Counted from the stretch's first letter, positions 31,503 to 43,017 are shown. The stretch is DNA of 64,000 nt from Doryteuthis pealeii (GCA_023376005.1 CM042157.1:54451581-54515580), one strand, 5' to 3'. Made by a program: numbers and translations. Notes: a model not told the origin generated them from the sequence alone.

Positions 31503-32315
31503 TACCAAGACAATAAGTTGTGCAGATACTCCAACTGATTTATTTATGATGAGTTAATAATTATTCACCAGAAAAACAACAGTCTTACTAATTTTCATTG
31601 ACCAGTCTGTTGCCTTTATGAATGAACTTTTTCCAACAATCCTTCGTATTCTTCATCAACTACTTCAGTTAATTATAAGACTTTTTGTTTTTCCAATTAG
31701 CTTTACACAGGAACCGATTATTTTGCTCTTTGCAAGGAATGTTATTGAAGTCTTGCATTGGGAGGGGGAGTTAACTTTAGAGCTCTAGATAGATACAATT
31801 TCAATTATGTACATTCAAAAGTTAAAAACAATAAAGTAATTAGTAGTAATATTTAAACCTATTACAAATCCAACAAATTGAGTCTTGGTAAGGCTGTATA
31901 GAAGACTAACGGTTGCCTATGCAGTAGGTCTCCCATCTTCATAACACCACTGTTGTCCAAGATAAGGACAAGTGTCAGTACATGAATTTCCAAGAGGAGT
32001 TTGAAAACAACATTTATTTATTATCAAGACTGAAGATTTTACATTTAAAAGATCTAAAAGACATGCACACCTGAAGAATTTATATATCAAGTGATTATGT
32101 TTTGACAAGAGAGTGCCAATTCTCAATATTTTTTAAATAGGACTATTGAAATATATTTTTGATCAGTGATTTTGGTGAAACACAGGATTGTGCAAGACTT
32201 AGCTCTATGTGACCTTTTTTTTTTATTGATTGATTGATAGATAGCCAATCTAGAATTATTTTATGACCAGGGTTAGGGAATTATGTCCATCATATATTTA
32301 TATTTACATTTTTTG
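31503..32315. other. AT-rich non-coding DNA
   Basis: No gene. A minus-strand match to the last ~27 bp of R123 (ACAATCCTGTGTTTCAC) sits at about 32175-32205. Confidence 0.5.
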
Positions 32316-32317
32316 TG

Positions 32318-32400
32318 TAGTTCGAAGTGTTTCATTAAAGTCCAGGTAGTGCAGCCATACAATAGTACTGACATGGTTACAGCTTGTAATTTTTCTTATT
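32318..32400 (-). pseudogene. RTE-type LINE scrap
   Basis: The minus strand keeps the LLYGC.TWTL region only (GTACTATTGTATGGCTGCAC). The similar scrap at 49121-49215 covers the same part. Confidence 0.45.
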
Positions 32401-32530
32401 TCATAATAATCTTGGATGAACCTGTCCACATTTCACTTAATGCTAATGAAAATGCTCAATTCAGACCAGCTGTACTCCGCTTAAAAGTAGGCTATGTGTC
32501 ACATCATGCTTGTGGTAGAGAGGTTGGGTG

Positions 32531-32588
<58 letters not shown>
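32401..32588 (+). mobile_element. SINE-B short form with (CA)n(TA)n tail
   Basis: The block after the head (CATTTCACTTAATGCTAATG) joins directly to AATTCAGACCAGCTGTACTCC, omitting the ~100-bp middle of the body. The tail runs through GAGAGGTTGGGTG into (CA)7 and (TA)22. Confidence 0.7.
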
Positions 32589-32590
<2 letters not shown>

Positions 32591-32766
32591 CTCTTTAGAA
32601 TACTGGTCATTATTGTAGGAAATGAAAACAGCAACCTGAGTTCAAATCCTGAATGAGCCTCTCCATATTTCACTTTGTGCTAAGGAAAATGCTGACTTCA
32701 AACCAGCAGTAATCTACTTAAAAATTGACTGTGTTACATTCTACTGATGATGTTGGGGTTGGGTAA

Positions 32767-32818
<52 letters not shown>

Positions 32819-32820
32819 AC
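32589..32820 (+). mobile_element. SINE-B short form with (CA)26 tail
   Basis: Head with a decayed box A (ACTGGTCATTATTGTAGG) and intact box B (GAGTTCAAATCC, about 32638-32649). It carries the same ~100-bp internal deletion as the preceding element, so the two are either a tandem duplication or two insertions of a short subfamily. The tail GGGTTGGGTAAATA leads into (AC)26. Confidence 0.75.
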
Positions 32821-33335
32821 ATGCAATATAACAAAATAAATCAAGCAAATAAATGAAACTACAGAAAGGAATATTTAACTCATTTATAACTTCATGTTAC
32901 TCAATATTTTTCATAAAAATAATTCCCCTTTTTATAGGCCTTCTGTTTATTCAATGTTGGATTGCATAAATTTCATTTTAAAATTATTTTCATCTTTCAT
33001 CTTGGTTTCCCATAAATATGATAATTATTACTAATTAGTTAATTCATCTTTCAATTTCATTTAACCCTTTGCCTGTTTTATTCAACGCATTAACCTGAAA
33101 GAAAAATCAATAAATTTAGGTGAAGTTGTTGAGAAAAAATAGATTTGTGCTGCTTATTTTTTCTGAAAATTAAGAAATGATCTTCAGATTTCCTGTGGGG
33201 ACAGAATAAAGCCTTATAGAAAGTGGGGTATAAGGTGGAAAAGGTTAGAAGTGTGTTGTTCCTCTTTATAAATATATAAATATCATTCTCTCTCTCTTTC
33301 CACCATGTAACGTACTTGAACAACAGATATAATTA
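32821..33335. other. AT-rich non-coding DNA
   Basis: No recognised feature. Confidence 0.55.
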
Positions 33336-33339
33336 TATG

Positions 33340-33632
33340 GATTTACCCAACTTCTCTGTCACAAGCAGGATGCAACACAAGGTTGATTTTTAAACCGGGT
33401 ACAGCTGGTTTGAATTCAGTACTATCTTCTCCTAGACTGGTTGCCATAGCAAGTTTAAATAGTTTAGTCTGCTGTACTATTTACCCATAGCTGTGGGCAA
33501 AATAGTTGGAGTCATAACTTTCCCAAGAGTATTAGCATTATGGGAAATGCAAACAACCTTGGTCCAAATTTGAACATGGTTCATGGAGTCCATTTCCTAT
33601 GATGATAACCATTACACCATATGTGCCTCCAT
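33340..33632 (-). mobile_element. SINE-B, full length
   Basis: On the minus strand: GCACATATGGTGTAATGGTT (box A, 33607-33626), a box B eroded to GTTCAAATTTGG, and full body and tail to TTGGGTAAATCC. Read in the plus orientation this contributes an 81-codon frame without significance. Confidence 0.8.
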
Positions 33633-33915
33633 AAATAGGTACAATTGTGTTGATATGCAGATTCTACTGCTGCAAATGATAACAACTCTAGTAGTGTTGA
33701 TGGTGATGAGAATTATGATAACCTGGTTAAGAGTTCAAATCATGCCAGCAGCTACTCTGATATTTGTTTACTTTTATTTAAATAAATTGAGAGAGCAAAG
33801 GACCATTAACTATAAAATCAAAAGATAACAACCTAATGCTCAACTGATAAGGTTCAGTTTAAGCAAATAGATATCTGAATCTTTCCCATAATAGTTTGTA
33901 TATCTAATGTATGAA

Positions 33916-33918
<3 letters not shown>

Positions 33919-33950
<32 letters not shown>
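33919..33950. repeat. (TA)16 microsatellite
   Basis: Uninterrupted. Confidence 0.9.
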
Positions 33951-33954
<4 letters not shown>

Positions 33955-34660
33955 AATAAACAAATCATTACAAAGACATTTTTTCTTAAATTAGAAAAGT
34001 GCTTAAATATTGGCCAGTAGAGCAAAATGAAACTTAACATAATATTTTCTTCTAATGTCAGACAATCAGTTTCTTACTTTTTTTATAAAAAACAATGCAA
34101 TCATCAGATGGGATGGGACATGTTTCATCTGAAGATTGTATTTTCAAAATAAAAATGTATGAAACTTATAGTCATGAGGAGATGACAAAACATTTATTTA
34201 TTTTAGCTTTTATATATAAATTCATTCAATGACTACTATTTACAGAGCAGCATTGTGTCCAACAAATTCTTCATCTGATCATGACTCTGGGTTCCGACAT
34301 GGTTTTGAGGCTGAATCATGTAAATAGTGAATGGAAATATAGACACAAAATAGTAAATAAATTTGTTAGACAGTTTTGATCTTATGCCATCATCAGGTGT
34401 TGTTTATTTCAAGACTGATAGGCTTATGATTGCTTGGGTATTGATGTTCTAATGTGTATGAAAATGTTTTAATGATGGGTCATGAGATAATAACAAGTTG
34501 GCGGTTGTTTAAAAATATTTTCAAATTTGAAAATAATGTTAACTTTTTTTTTTAATGATTTTAAATTGGAAAAGCCTATAAAAGTTAATGAGAATGTAAG
34601 TGTTAGGAGATTGTAATGATTGTTTTTTGGGGAAGGGGATTAATTTGCACAGACATGCAT
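33955..34660. other. AT-rich DNA with CATCAGATG/CATCATCAGG phrases
   Basis: No gene. Several short phrases (TCATCAGATGGG, CATCTGAAGATTG, TCATCTGATCATG, CATCATCAGGTG) between 34100 and 34400 look like retroelement end sequence, but no family could be assigned. Confidence 0.4.
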
Positions 34661-34663
34661 GTG

Positions 34664-34674
34664 TACACACACAC

Positions 34675-34717
<43 letters not shown>

Positions 34718-34805
34718 CCAACTATTAAATTACTTTGTGTAATGAATGGCTCTTAGTTTTTATCCACAAAAAGTTGTGAAAATATGGTCTTAAAAAGTCG
34801 TTCAT

Positions 34806-34860
<55 letters not shown>
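34664..34860. repeat. (CA)n(TA)n and (TA)26 microsatellites
   Basis: ACACACAC-(TA)n-CACAC at 34664-34716 and (TA)26 at 34809-34860. Confidence 0.9.
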
Positions 34861-34863
<3 letters not shown>

Positions 34864-35020
34864 CATGATAATAAAAGAAATGCAAATAAAAGTTGTTTTA
34901 TTAAAAAAAAGTTTTTGATGATATTATGGTAGATCAGGTATATAACCTAAAAAGATACCATTATGAACACCAGAAGTTTGTTATTGGAAGTTTCATGTGG
35001 TGTGCACAATCATCTAACAG

Positions 35021-35053
35021 ATATATATATATATATATGTGTGTGTGTGTATA
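35021..35053. repeat. (TA)n(TG)n microsatellite
   Basis: (TA)9 followed by (TG)7. Confidence 0.9.
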
Positions 35054-35590
35054 AATGTATCAACATGGGACACATAGTAAAAGAAAATAAGGCTTGTAAC
35101 AAAATTTCAACTTATATTTTCCACATATGAGGCATATCATTTTTTTGATCATGTGTATTCACATGGAAAAAGACTATTTCTAAATTTCAGTTGTACTTTT
35201 AAGTAATAGAGGGTTAAAAAGTAAATGTCTATTTTTTCTACTTGTAAAATTAATATGAATAAAAAACAAAACAATCAAGAGAACCCAACTTTTTTTTTTT
35301 GTAGTATCTACATGTACGCAAAAGATTTAGTTTAGTTTCTGAATGTCATTTGCATTTTTTTGTTTTGGTTTTGTTTTGTTTTATACTATTTTTTATTTTA
35401 TTTATTTTTGCTATTTTTAGTGTTCTCATTTTTCTGCCCTTTTTTCTTCTGCATGTGTGTTTGTCATGCCCGCTACCTACCCGAGAACCATACCAAATCC
35501 TCATCCTCGAATCCTATTGGATGAGTCATGTGTAACGCAACTTGGAGGTTGGTAGCGGATGCCTCAAAATTATTGGCAACTGACTCATGC
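35054..35590. other. Non-coding DNA, partly GC-richer
   Basis: 35455-35590 is more complex and richer in CG dinucleotides than its surroundings, with no recognised coding or regulatory pattern. Confidence 0.45.
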
Positions 35591-35596
35591 AGACGA

Positions 35597-35690
35597 TAGA
35601 GTGAAAGTAAAAGTAGAGGCTAAATGAATGGAAAGAGTGAAAGTAAAAGTAGAGGAATGGAAAGAATGAAAGTAGAAGCTAAACAAATCG
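35597..35690 (+). repeat. ~30-36-bp tandem repeat, 2.7 units
   Basis: GTGAAAGTAAAAGTAGAGG begins at 35601 and 35637 and a variant GAATGAAAGTAGAAG at about 35664. Units differ by loss of GCTAAATG. Confidence 0.8.
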
Positions 35691-35751
35691 GTGGGAAAAA
35701 CTGTTTTGGTCTGTTCTGCTATCGATAGAGTAGATTATGTTCACATTCAGA

Positions 35752-35754
<3 letters not shown>

Positions 35755-35807
<53 letters not shown>

Positions 35808-35949
35808 GTAGTCTTTTGCATAACATTGGCTGGCATTTTCCAGATCTTCAACCTAATCTTAATTCTACCATTTAGATTTTTTTTTTTTTTTTTTTTTTTT
35901 CTTTTTTTTTCTTTTTTTCATTCTTTTTTTTTTTTTTTTTTCTTTTTTC
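35755..35949. repeat. (CT)25 and long T-rich run
   Basis: (CT)25 at 35755-35805. A T run interrupted by a few C and A spans 35877-35949. The serine/leucine and phenylalanine frames are artefacts. Confidence 0.9.
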
Positions 35950-36450
35950 TGTAATCATATTTTAAATTTTTTATTTTTGCTTGTTTGGGTAAACCATAAC
36001 TTTTTTTTTATCAAGTAGTAATTAGGAGGGGATGTAAATGCCGTTGACTGATCCAGCTCTTCCCAAAGCAACCTGGCTCTGACAAACTAGCGTTGCATTG
36101 ATCTGGTTCCCTGCCTCTCTCCATACTGCAGCCTCTGCTGCTGCTGCTCCCAACACATCATAATCATTATCAGTAGCAGTAATAGCATCACTATAATCAT
36201 CATCAGTATCAGTATTATCACTGCTATTATTTTTACCATTATTATTGTAAGTGACTTATTCCTACTATTGTAATCATCATGAACATTTCACTTAATCATT
36301 ATTATCATCATAGATGGTGTTACAAACAGTATTGTCATTATTAATACAATGATCAGCATTATATTATCATAGTATTTCCTGTTCCAGATGACAACAAACT
36401 GAATGGAAGAGGAGGAGTGAGGGTGGGAGGTAGTAGAAGAATTTTTGAAA
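35950..36450. other. Mixed sequence with ATC/ATT trinucleotides
   Basis: 36040-36150 is comparatively GC-rich and includes CTGCTGCTGCTGC. 36155-36370 is an imperfect ATC/ATT/AGT trinucleotide tract. No gene seen. Confidence 0.5.
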
Positions 36451-36454
36451 AGTT

Positions 36455-36635
36455 ATCTTTTTTCTACTATCTTCCTTTGCTTTCTGTCTCTCTCCTTTCT
36501 TTCCTTTCTTTTTCTACCTTATTTTACTTTTTTCTTCCTCTTTTTCTTTTTTCTTCCTCCTTTTCTTTTTTCTTTTTTCTTTCAATCTTCTTCCAACTTT
36601 TTTTTTTCTCTTCTTTCCTTTTTTTTAAACTTCTT
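36455..36635 (+). repeat. Polypyrimidine tract
   Basis: Almost purely C/T on the plus strand (TTTCTTCCTCC-type). Overlapping frames of F/L/S in two registers show it is simple sequence. Confidence 0.85.
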
Positions 36636-37175
36636 CTCCACACCCCAACTAAATAAAACAAACTCTGGTTTGTTGTAGGGGGGGTGCACTAGAGTATGCA
36701 TAAGAAAGAAGCAGAGAACAAGAAAGAAGGAAAGACAGACTGAGAGAGAAAGAAAGTACACAAAAACCTGGCAGGGACCCACAATGAATGCAGAAAGGAA
36801 AGAAGGACAATAACGGAGAAATAGGTCACATGCAGAATGGGTTGCGCACGTTGGGGGGGGGGTAGAATTCTTTGAAACTCTGATCCAAAGGACCTGATAG
36901 GTGCATATTTGATGTAGGGATTGGAGGTATGATAGAGTGGGGAAGGGATTATAGAGAATCCTTGAAATTGTGAGTTTCCGAGAATGTGTGTGTGTGGGGG
37001 GGGATATTCATTAGAATCTCTATTACATAAAGTTAATAGTTGAACACTTGCAAACAAACCAACAGCATTCTCACATTTTTAAAGATTTTTTATAAATATT
37101 ATTATCATTATTGTTATTATTATTGTTATCATCATCATCATCATAAGTCTATTGCATTTTTTTTTTGTATAATGA
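36636..37175. other. G-run and purine-rich non-coding DNA
   Basis: Contains GGGGGGG at 36679-36685, G9-10 near 36854-36862 and (GT)n-G9 near 36987-37003, and a purine-rich GAAAG stretch at 36700-36760. The 122-codon minus-strand frame (36689-37057) has no domain features. Confidence 0.5.
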
Positions 37176-37177
37176 TC

Positions 37178-37335
37178 ATTTGTTAGCACAAAGTCATATG
37201 AATTCAAGTATTCCTGTCTAAACAAATTTACACACAGTTATATTTTTTCAAGTGTTTCTATCTAATACTAATAAATTATATACAATTTTATGCTTTATAT
37301 CATATTGTAATGGTATTTATGTATTAGATAGGATT
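37178..37335 (-). mobile_element. Family C satellite portion
   Basis: Reverse-complement units of the ~50-bp family C satellite (TTCAAGTATTCCTGTCTAA, TTCAAGTGTTTCTATCTAAT), about three units, without the unique ends of the family. Confidence 0.55.
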
Positions 37336-37451
37336 CCTCCTCTAAATCCATTTAAATAAAGTCAATTAATTTTAAATTTGATGAATATTGAGTAAATTCT
37401 TCTGAGTGAAATGCACCCCAAATTATTTATGAAAATTATCTTGCAGATAAA

Positions 37452-37686
37452 AAAGTAAAGTTGTCGGGTGGCCTAAAGTCGGTATCAGCCAATCAGCGAG
37501 GGAGTCTATCTCCTTTTCTCTAGCGCTAAATAAAGGAGATTGTTTTTGCATCTAGGGTGGAGCACCACACCAACCATCAGCTCCTTACTCTACTGCACAG
37601 ATCCCTGTGCTACTCATACACTGAGTTGGCGAGGCTCGGTATTGAACTAGGAACCTTGTGGCTCTACCGACTGAGTTAACCCGGCC
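37452..37686 (-). mobile_element. SINE-A, near full length
   Basis: On the minus strand: GGCCGGGTTAACTCAGTCGG (box A, 37664-37683), a box B altered to AGTTCAATACC, and a well-preserved body (TGATTGGCTGATACCGACTT, GTGGTGCTCCACC). A small deletion removes part of the head between the boxes. Confidence 0.85.
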
Positions 37687-37689
37687 TTA

Positions 37690-38538
37690 GGTCACACTTT
37701 TTTTAACCAAAAATTCTGCCAAAATTAGTGGTGTGACCTATTCATTTGATACAAATGTAAAACAGCACTACTTTAATTTTTATTTATCATTAATTATCAA
37801 TCAGTTATAGCAATGACATGAGAGGTTCATACAATATTCATTTGAAGAAGAATTTTTAAGATTCAGTCCTGATGAAGTTAAATAATTATGCTTATGCTTA
37901 AATTATTTAACAAATTTTATAAAGTCTTCTATACTGTTTGTAACTGTTGAATAGATAATTATTGATTTTTTTATTATTGAATTGACTGTTACACTTCTTT
38001 TTTTATCCAGGCTCATTTACAATCATAGTACTAAGAAATGCAACCCTTATTTCTATATGTTTGCATTATGCATGTCTATGGCAAAGTGTTTTAGATCTAA
38101 TATTTGTAAACAAAGTGTTGAAAAAAAGGTGAATATTTGATAAGTTTTGTGTTAGAATTTGTCATATAACTATCCAGATTATAATGCAACTTATCTATGG
38201 GTCCAACTGCAAATATCCCCTTTTACAACCACAAATGATAGGTGTGATCTATTTGCGAGTTTATACAGTAAACAGTAGATTTTAATTGATCATTGAACAT
38301 GTTTCTTTTGCTAATTATAGAAGGGCAACTATGTATGATTGTTGAATGTCTTTTGTTAATTAAAACATTAATTAATATCCTGTTTGTTTATATAAGTCTA
38401 AGCTGCTTGTACACTGGTCAAAGCTCATTGTCACTCTGAAGCATACTTTGTTTGGAAGAAATAATGCTGTTAAGTATGAAAATAGAATTATTTTACTACA
38501 TAAACAAACATTGATGAAGTATGTTTAATCTGTTTTTA
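37690..38538. other. AT-rich non-coding DNA
   Basis: Nothing recognised. Confidence 0.55.
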
Positions 38539-38540
38539 TG

Positions 38541-38877
38541 TTCTATTGGCGAGGCTTAGTAAATGCTGATTGTATCTCCTGCAGAGGGGTAAGACCCAGA
38601 ACCCCAAAAGAATGTACTGGGTTTGACACTAAACTTCATTTGATGGTGAGGCTCCAGTTCTTGAGATCTTGGGGGTGTTGATAACCCCTTCATTGCCATT
38701 ACTTCCAGGTCTCTTAATCTCTTAAGGAAAGACTACTCCAAAAATATAAATATGGACATAAAATTCCCAAATTTCTAGGCATAACATAACTCTAGACAGT
38801 TTGACATGCCATTAAAATCAGTCAAAAATTAAGAATAAAATAACCTTAGATGGGTTGACATGCTGTTAAAATCAATT
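38541..38877 (+). mobile_element. Family C, compact copy
   Basis: Starts TTCTATTGGCGAGGCTTAG, passes through GGGTTTGACACTAAACTTC and CCCTTCATTGCCATTACTTC, lacks the satellite, and ends with the terminal block in duplicate (TTGACATGCCATTAAAATC at 38801 and TTGACATGCTGTTAAAATC at 38857). Confidence 0.7.
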
Positions 38878-38879
38878 CT

Positions 38880-39165
38880 TCCTGGTGTAATTTCTAACAA
38901 CCTTGAAGACCAATTATTACTGAGTGGTGAGTTTGATTCTCACAAGGTGATCAATATTTGTAAATTTGGGCTAAATTTAAATTGTTTTTTAAGGGTGCGT
39001 TTCAGGGTGTAACAGCTGGTAAGATATGCTTGCAAGTCATTAATAAACTTATGATTCTCACTGGAAGCCTCATACTGCTGTCCTTGTGCCAAACTATTTT
39101 AAGGTTAGGGAATGATATCAACTTTAGAGTTGCAATTGATACAGATTCTTCAATTATTGCCTACA
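38880..39165. other. Unclassified sequence, SINE-E-like B box
   Basis: GAGTTTGATTCTCACAAGG at about 38928-38946 resembles the SINE-E box B. The frame 38982-39200 (72 codons) has no recognisable domain. Confidence 0.35.
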
Positions 39166-39167
39166 TT

Positions 39168-39241
39168 GCTTTGAAAAATAATGTCCAATTTTACATTTAA
39201 ATGTCTGATAAGATCAGCTACTATTTTCCTTATAACTGGAC

Positions 39242-39274
<33 letters not shown>

Positions 39275-39467
39275 TCTAGGTTGTTTGGAAAATAATGACA
39301 GATCTAATATTCAAATATGTAATAAAATGACCATTATTTTCCAAATAACCTCATAGATAGAAACAGACCCACACACAGATAGGCATAATTATTAGGTTGT
39401 CTGGAAGATAATGTCTAATTCTACATGTAAATATGTAATAAAATTGGCCATTATTTTCAAATAACCT
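39168..39467 (+). mobile_element. Three ~74-bp TIR hairpin mini-elements with (GATA)8
   Basis: 39278-39351 and 39394-39467 each begin AGGTTGT.TGGAA.ATAATG and end CATTATTTTC.AAATAACCT, so each folds on itself. A third, more decayed one lies at about 39168-39236. The central parts agree (CTAAT....AAATATGTAATAAAA). (GATA)8 (39242-39275) separates the first two. The 39394 copy has TA on both sides. Confidence 0.75.
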
Positions 39468-39469
39468 AA

Positions 39470-39810
39470 TACCTAACAATGGACTGGGGCAAACTACTAT
39501 GATGTTCTGTTTTAGAATAAGCTGATATATTCAAGAGATTTATCATGGGATGGGTGCTAATCAGTATTTTAAAAAATCTTTTAACTTCCCTGTTTTTATT
39601 CTTATTTTTCCCTATCTTCCAATTTTTCATCATTCTTCTAGCCTTTCCTTCCTTTTTTTTCCATCTGTATCTTATATTCTTCAGACATCTTAATGTGGTC
39701 TGGACATCTAGACCTCATCCCTTTATTTTAGATGTTAATTAGCTGCAGACACATCTTCATTTAAATTTAGAATTCTAAAGCTTTAGTTTGGATGTATTCT
39801 TAAAAATTAA
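39470..39810. other. Non-coding DNA, T-rich
   Basis: The T-rich frame at 39545-39742 is hydrophobic by composition. No gene seen. Confidence 0.5.
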
Positions 39811-39814
39811 CTAT

Positions 39815-39842
<28 letters not shown>
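39815..39842. repeat. (TA)13 microsatellite
   Basis: Uninterrupted TA. Confidence 0.9.
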
Positions 39843-39846
<4 letters not shown>

Positions 39847-39849
39847 CAA

Positions 39850-41530
39850 TCTAGCCGCAGTGGACTAGGGTCAGACATTGGGTATTTTTGATAACATGAA
39901 ATATTTGTACAAATAGAGAAAATACTATGCAAAAGAAAGAATTATTAAAGTTAATGGTGTTGCTAAGATAAAATCAGAGAATTATTGGAAGTTCTCAGAC
40001 AAGATATTTTTTGAATGGTACAAATCAAAATTTTTGAAGATTATTAGTGTAACAGGACATGTTCATATTTTTAATTTTGAATTTACAAGCAAATGCACAT
40101 TTTTAAAAATTTGTTTCTATCATTTTTTGTTGTAAAGTTACTGTGTGCAAATTGATAATTGAAATTATGGTGCAATTTTTAAAATGGCTTTCTAACTCAG
40201 GTGTATATTAATTTAAGACAAAATGCCTCTATGGTTTCCAGAATTTTTCAGACTAATAGGTTTAGTGATACATTTTCATGACTATTTCAGTAAAATTTTA
40301 TTTTTTATAACCAGATTTTAAGGTTGCACTCCCCAAAAATGCATATTTTGAGGGTAAAAAAAAAACACTGAAATATTTTCTGTATATCTGGAAATATAAA
40401 AATACCATCTTAGCACATACTATTTGTATATATATTCTAAAACAAGGAATTACATACTATCTGTTTAAAGAGATTTTATTCAGTTCTTTCTTGGCTATTT
40501 GGAAAACATCCATGATCAAAGTTTTCTTTAAATTGCTAATATTTTGTTTGCCAAAGTTGATTTTCTGTATAAATATCAGGTACATGTATAATTCTATTAT
40601 TAGGAGCAGACATCCAAGTCAAACTGTGTTTTCATTTCATTTAGTTTGATAATGCCATGGACTATTAATACTCCTCCAAAGTCTGGTTTTAGATGCAATT
40701 AATCGTATAAAAAAATAATAGAATTTTGAGTTGTTTCTACACATGTTGTTAAAATTTGAGATCACTTAAATGAGAATTGGTCAAGTTATTAAATTACAAA
40801 ATTATATCAATTTTTCTGAAACACCCTGAATTTTTTTGACAAATTTTCAATGTTCAATCAACATGTCGCCAAAACGGCTAATTTAGCCCCCCCCCCTAGT
40901 GCTTGTGTGCCCGGGATGGAATTTTAGGTTTTGTATTTTTTTTTTGTTTCTTTTGGTCAGTATATTAATTATTCTGCTTTTGAAACCATTGAGTCTAATA
41001 CCAAAAAATGGCTGACTTTATTTTGGATTTATAGATTTTCTTATAAGGCCTAAGATCAAACTTTCCTTTTTTTTGTTTTCTCATACCTGTGAATACAAGT
41101 CCATACTAGGGCTATTATAAATCTTTTTTTTCTCTTTTCTACTCTTTCTTGTACAATTTCATTTTCATTTATTGTGAGCATTTTGTTATTCATTGGACTT
41201 ATCTAGCCATGTCTATTCTATTCTTTATTTAGCCTTCTAAATGCAAGAATTGTGTTGTTATTTACAATTGAATATCTATGTTTATGTAACAGACATCCTA
41301 TTATATTGTCATCTTTCTTTACATCCAGTATTCCATCTATATTCTTTGTGGTGCCATTTTTAGTGCTCATTATATGTAAGTACATACATAGGTATCTTCA
41401 TAAATATGTAAGATACTCTCTATGTGTATAGAAGTATGTATTGATATTCACTAATGACTCCAGAGACTAATAAAAAAAAAGGTACTGTAAGCAACCTGAG
41501 TCCTTTGTTTCAAAATAACTTGATTTGGCA
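39850..41530. other. AT-rich non-coding DNA
   Basis: No gene recognised. 40736-40780 shares a ~40-bp block with 22857-22895. A run of 11-12 C lies at about 40888-40899 within a short GC-rich patch (40860-40920). Confidence 0.5.
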
Positions 41531-41913
41531 TTAAATGACCTAAAAAGGGTTGATATGGTATAAACAAAACAACCAAACTAATAAGAAAATAAAAAATAAA
41601 ATAAATGAAAATGAATAAAGATAATTAAAAATAACAACACTAATAATAAATAAAAACACTAGAAAATAATAAATGAAACAATTTAACAAATCATAAAAAC
41701 TAATACACAATAGGCATATAAATAACCATGAAGTAGGAACTAAAGGACCCATCCTACAATGTCCCACAAAGTAGATCACCCTTCCCTTGTGCCCTACACA
41801 ACAGTATATAAAGGGATAACTAACACCTGGTAACAACTTAGGCAAGAAACTGTCAGTTATCAAGCAGTGTTAACTTTGTGTCTACACTATCTTAACTTAT
41901 ATATATATATATA
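41531..41913. other. Strand-asymmetric A-rich DNA, family D tail
   Basis: The plus strand is very A-rich from 41560 to 41720. A 107-codon minus-strand frame (41540-41863) has a hydrophobic T-rich C-terminal half and no domain I recognise. 41815-41900 carries the outer arm of family D (GGCAAGAAACTGTCAGTTAT, GTCTACACTATCTTAACTTA), followed by a short (TA)n. Confidence 0.45.
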
Positions 41914-42165
41914 AGCTATTCATATATTGTAATTCTTTCTTTTCCATAATTTTACCTGTTTCTAAATATTTGGAATTATCATTTTTTCTATTTTTTTTTT
42001 CATATTTTTCCTATCCTCTATTCTTGTTTTTGTTATAAAAGTATAGTTAGTCTTTGTTATGTGTAAATATTTTAATTATTTACAATTATAGGTATTTTTC
42101 CCATTTATATATTTTTTCATATAATAATTCAGAAAATTATTTCTTTTGTAAATGATTTACTTTCA
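41914..42165. other. AT-rich non-coding DNA
   Basis: Nothing recognised. Confidence 0.5.
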
Positions 42166-42169
42166 TAAT

Positions 42170-42518
42170 AATAATCATTTGTTTGCACTTATATGATACC
42201 AAGTATTCTCATTTAATACAAATAATTTGTGCACAGTTATATGGTTTCAAGTATTCCCATCTAATACAAATAATTTGATTTCACATATTTCTATACAACA
42301 CTAATAATTTTCAAACTTATTTATTCGACCCATAGATGTGACCCTAAACAATACTATCGCTCTAAGTCAGAGTGGTCCTGGGAATAATGGTCACACTCTT
42401 CAGATCTCCAGAACTACATAAAGTTTGGTGTCATACACAGGACATCCCTTGGGGAGGGGGTGTAAGCCTTCTGAAGGGGGTACAGTCAGTGTATTCTAAG
42501 CCCTACTAACAGGGCTCT
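42170..42518 (-). mobile_element. Family C, with satellite
   Basis: On the minus strand it begins GAGCCCTGTTAGTAGGGCTT, contains CATCTATGGGTCGAATAAAT, and continues into three ~50-bp satellite units at 42170-42310 (GATGGGAATACTTGAAACCA and relatives). The terminal block beyond the satellite is absent. Confidence 0.7.
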
Positions 42519-43010
42519 GTACATCTAGAATTGCATAAACCTCTTCCTATCTCTTATACCTTTTCTTTCTTTCTTTTTCCTTTCTTTTCTTTTATTCTAT
42601 CTCTTTTATCTTTTTCCAACATGACAAGGGACAGCATATACACAATCAGTTGGCACCATCCATATTCATACATGTAACTATATATATATGAGTAACATTT
42701 TTGCATTGTGTGTGCACACCTATCATGGAGATGTCTGTCTAGCAATCATTCTTTCACATGACCTCTTCAACAGTGACAATCACACGTTCTATTGTTGCTG
42801 ACATTTCACACACATTTTCCTAATTGGGTAATCGAGCATCAAAAGATTTCTATAGATAGACAACCTTATGGCTTGATGCCAAATTGCTCTTGTGATTTTG
42901 CTCAAGCAATTTGAGCCGATCAGCATACATACAGAATTTATACAAATTAAAAATCTATAATACTAAAGTTGTAAATATATCGGTTGTAACTTGGTCAAGC
43001 TTTTGACATT
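42519..43010. other. Non-coding DNA, nothing recognised
   Basis: A CT-rich stretch at 42558-42615 and ordinary sequence after it. No family assigned. Confidence 0.5.
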
Positions 43011-43017
43011 TCTATTG

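Noticed and set aside
32283..32618. 111-codon plus-strand frame
   Set aside because: Runs from a LINE scrap through SINE-B into (CA)n(TA)n; a chain of repeats, not a gene.
36689..37057. 122-codon minus-strand frame
   Set aside because: Passes through G-runs and purine-rich simple sequence, with no motif or splice context.
41540..41863. 107-codon minus-strand frame starting with a plausible Met
   Set aside because: The C-terminal half is a T-rich hydrophobic run, its start lies in a family D fragment, and no domain is recognisable.
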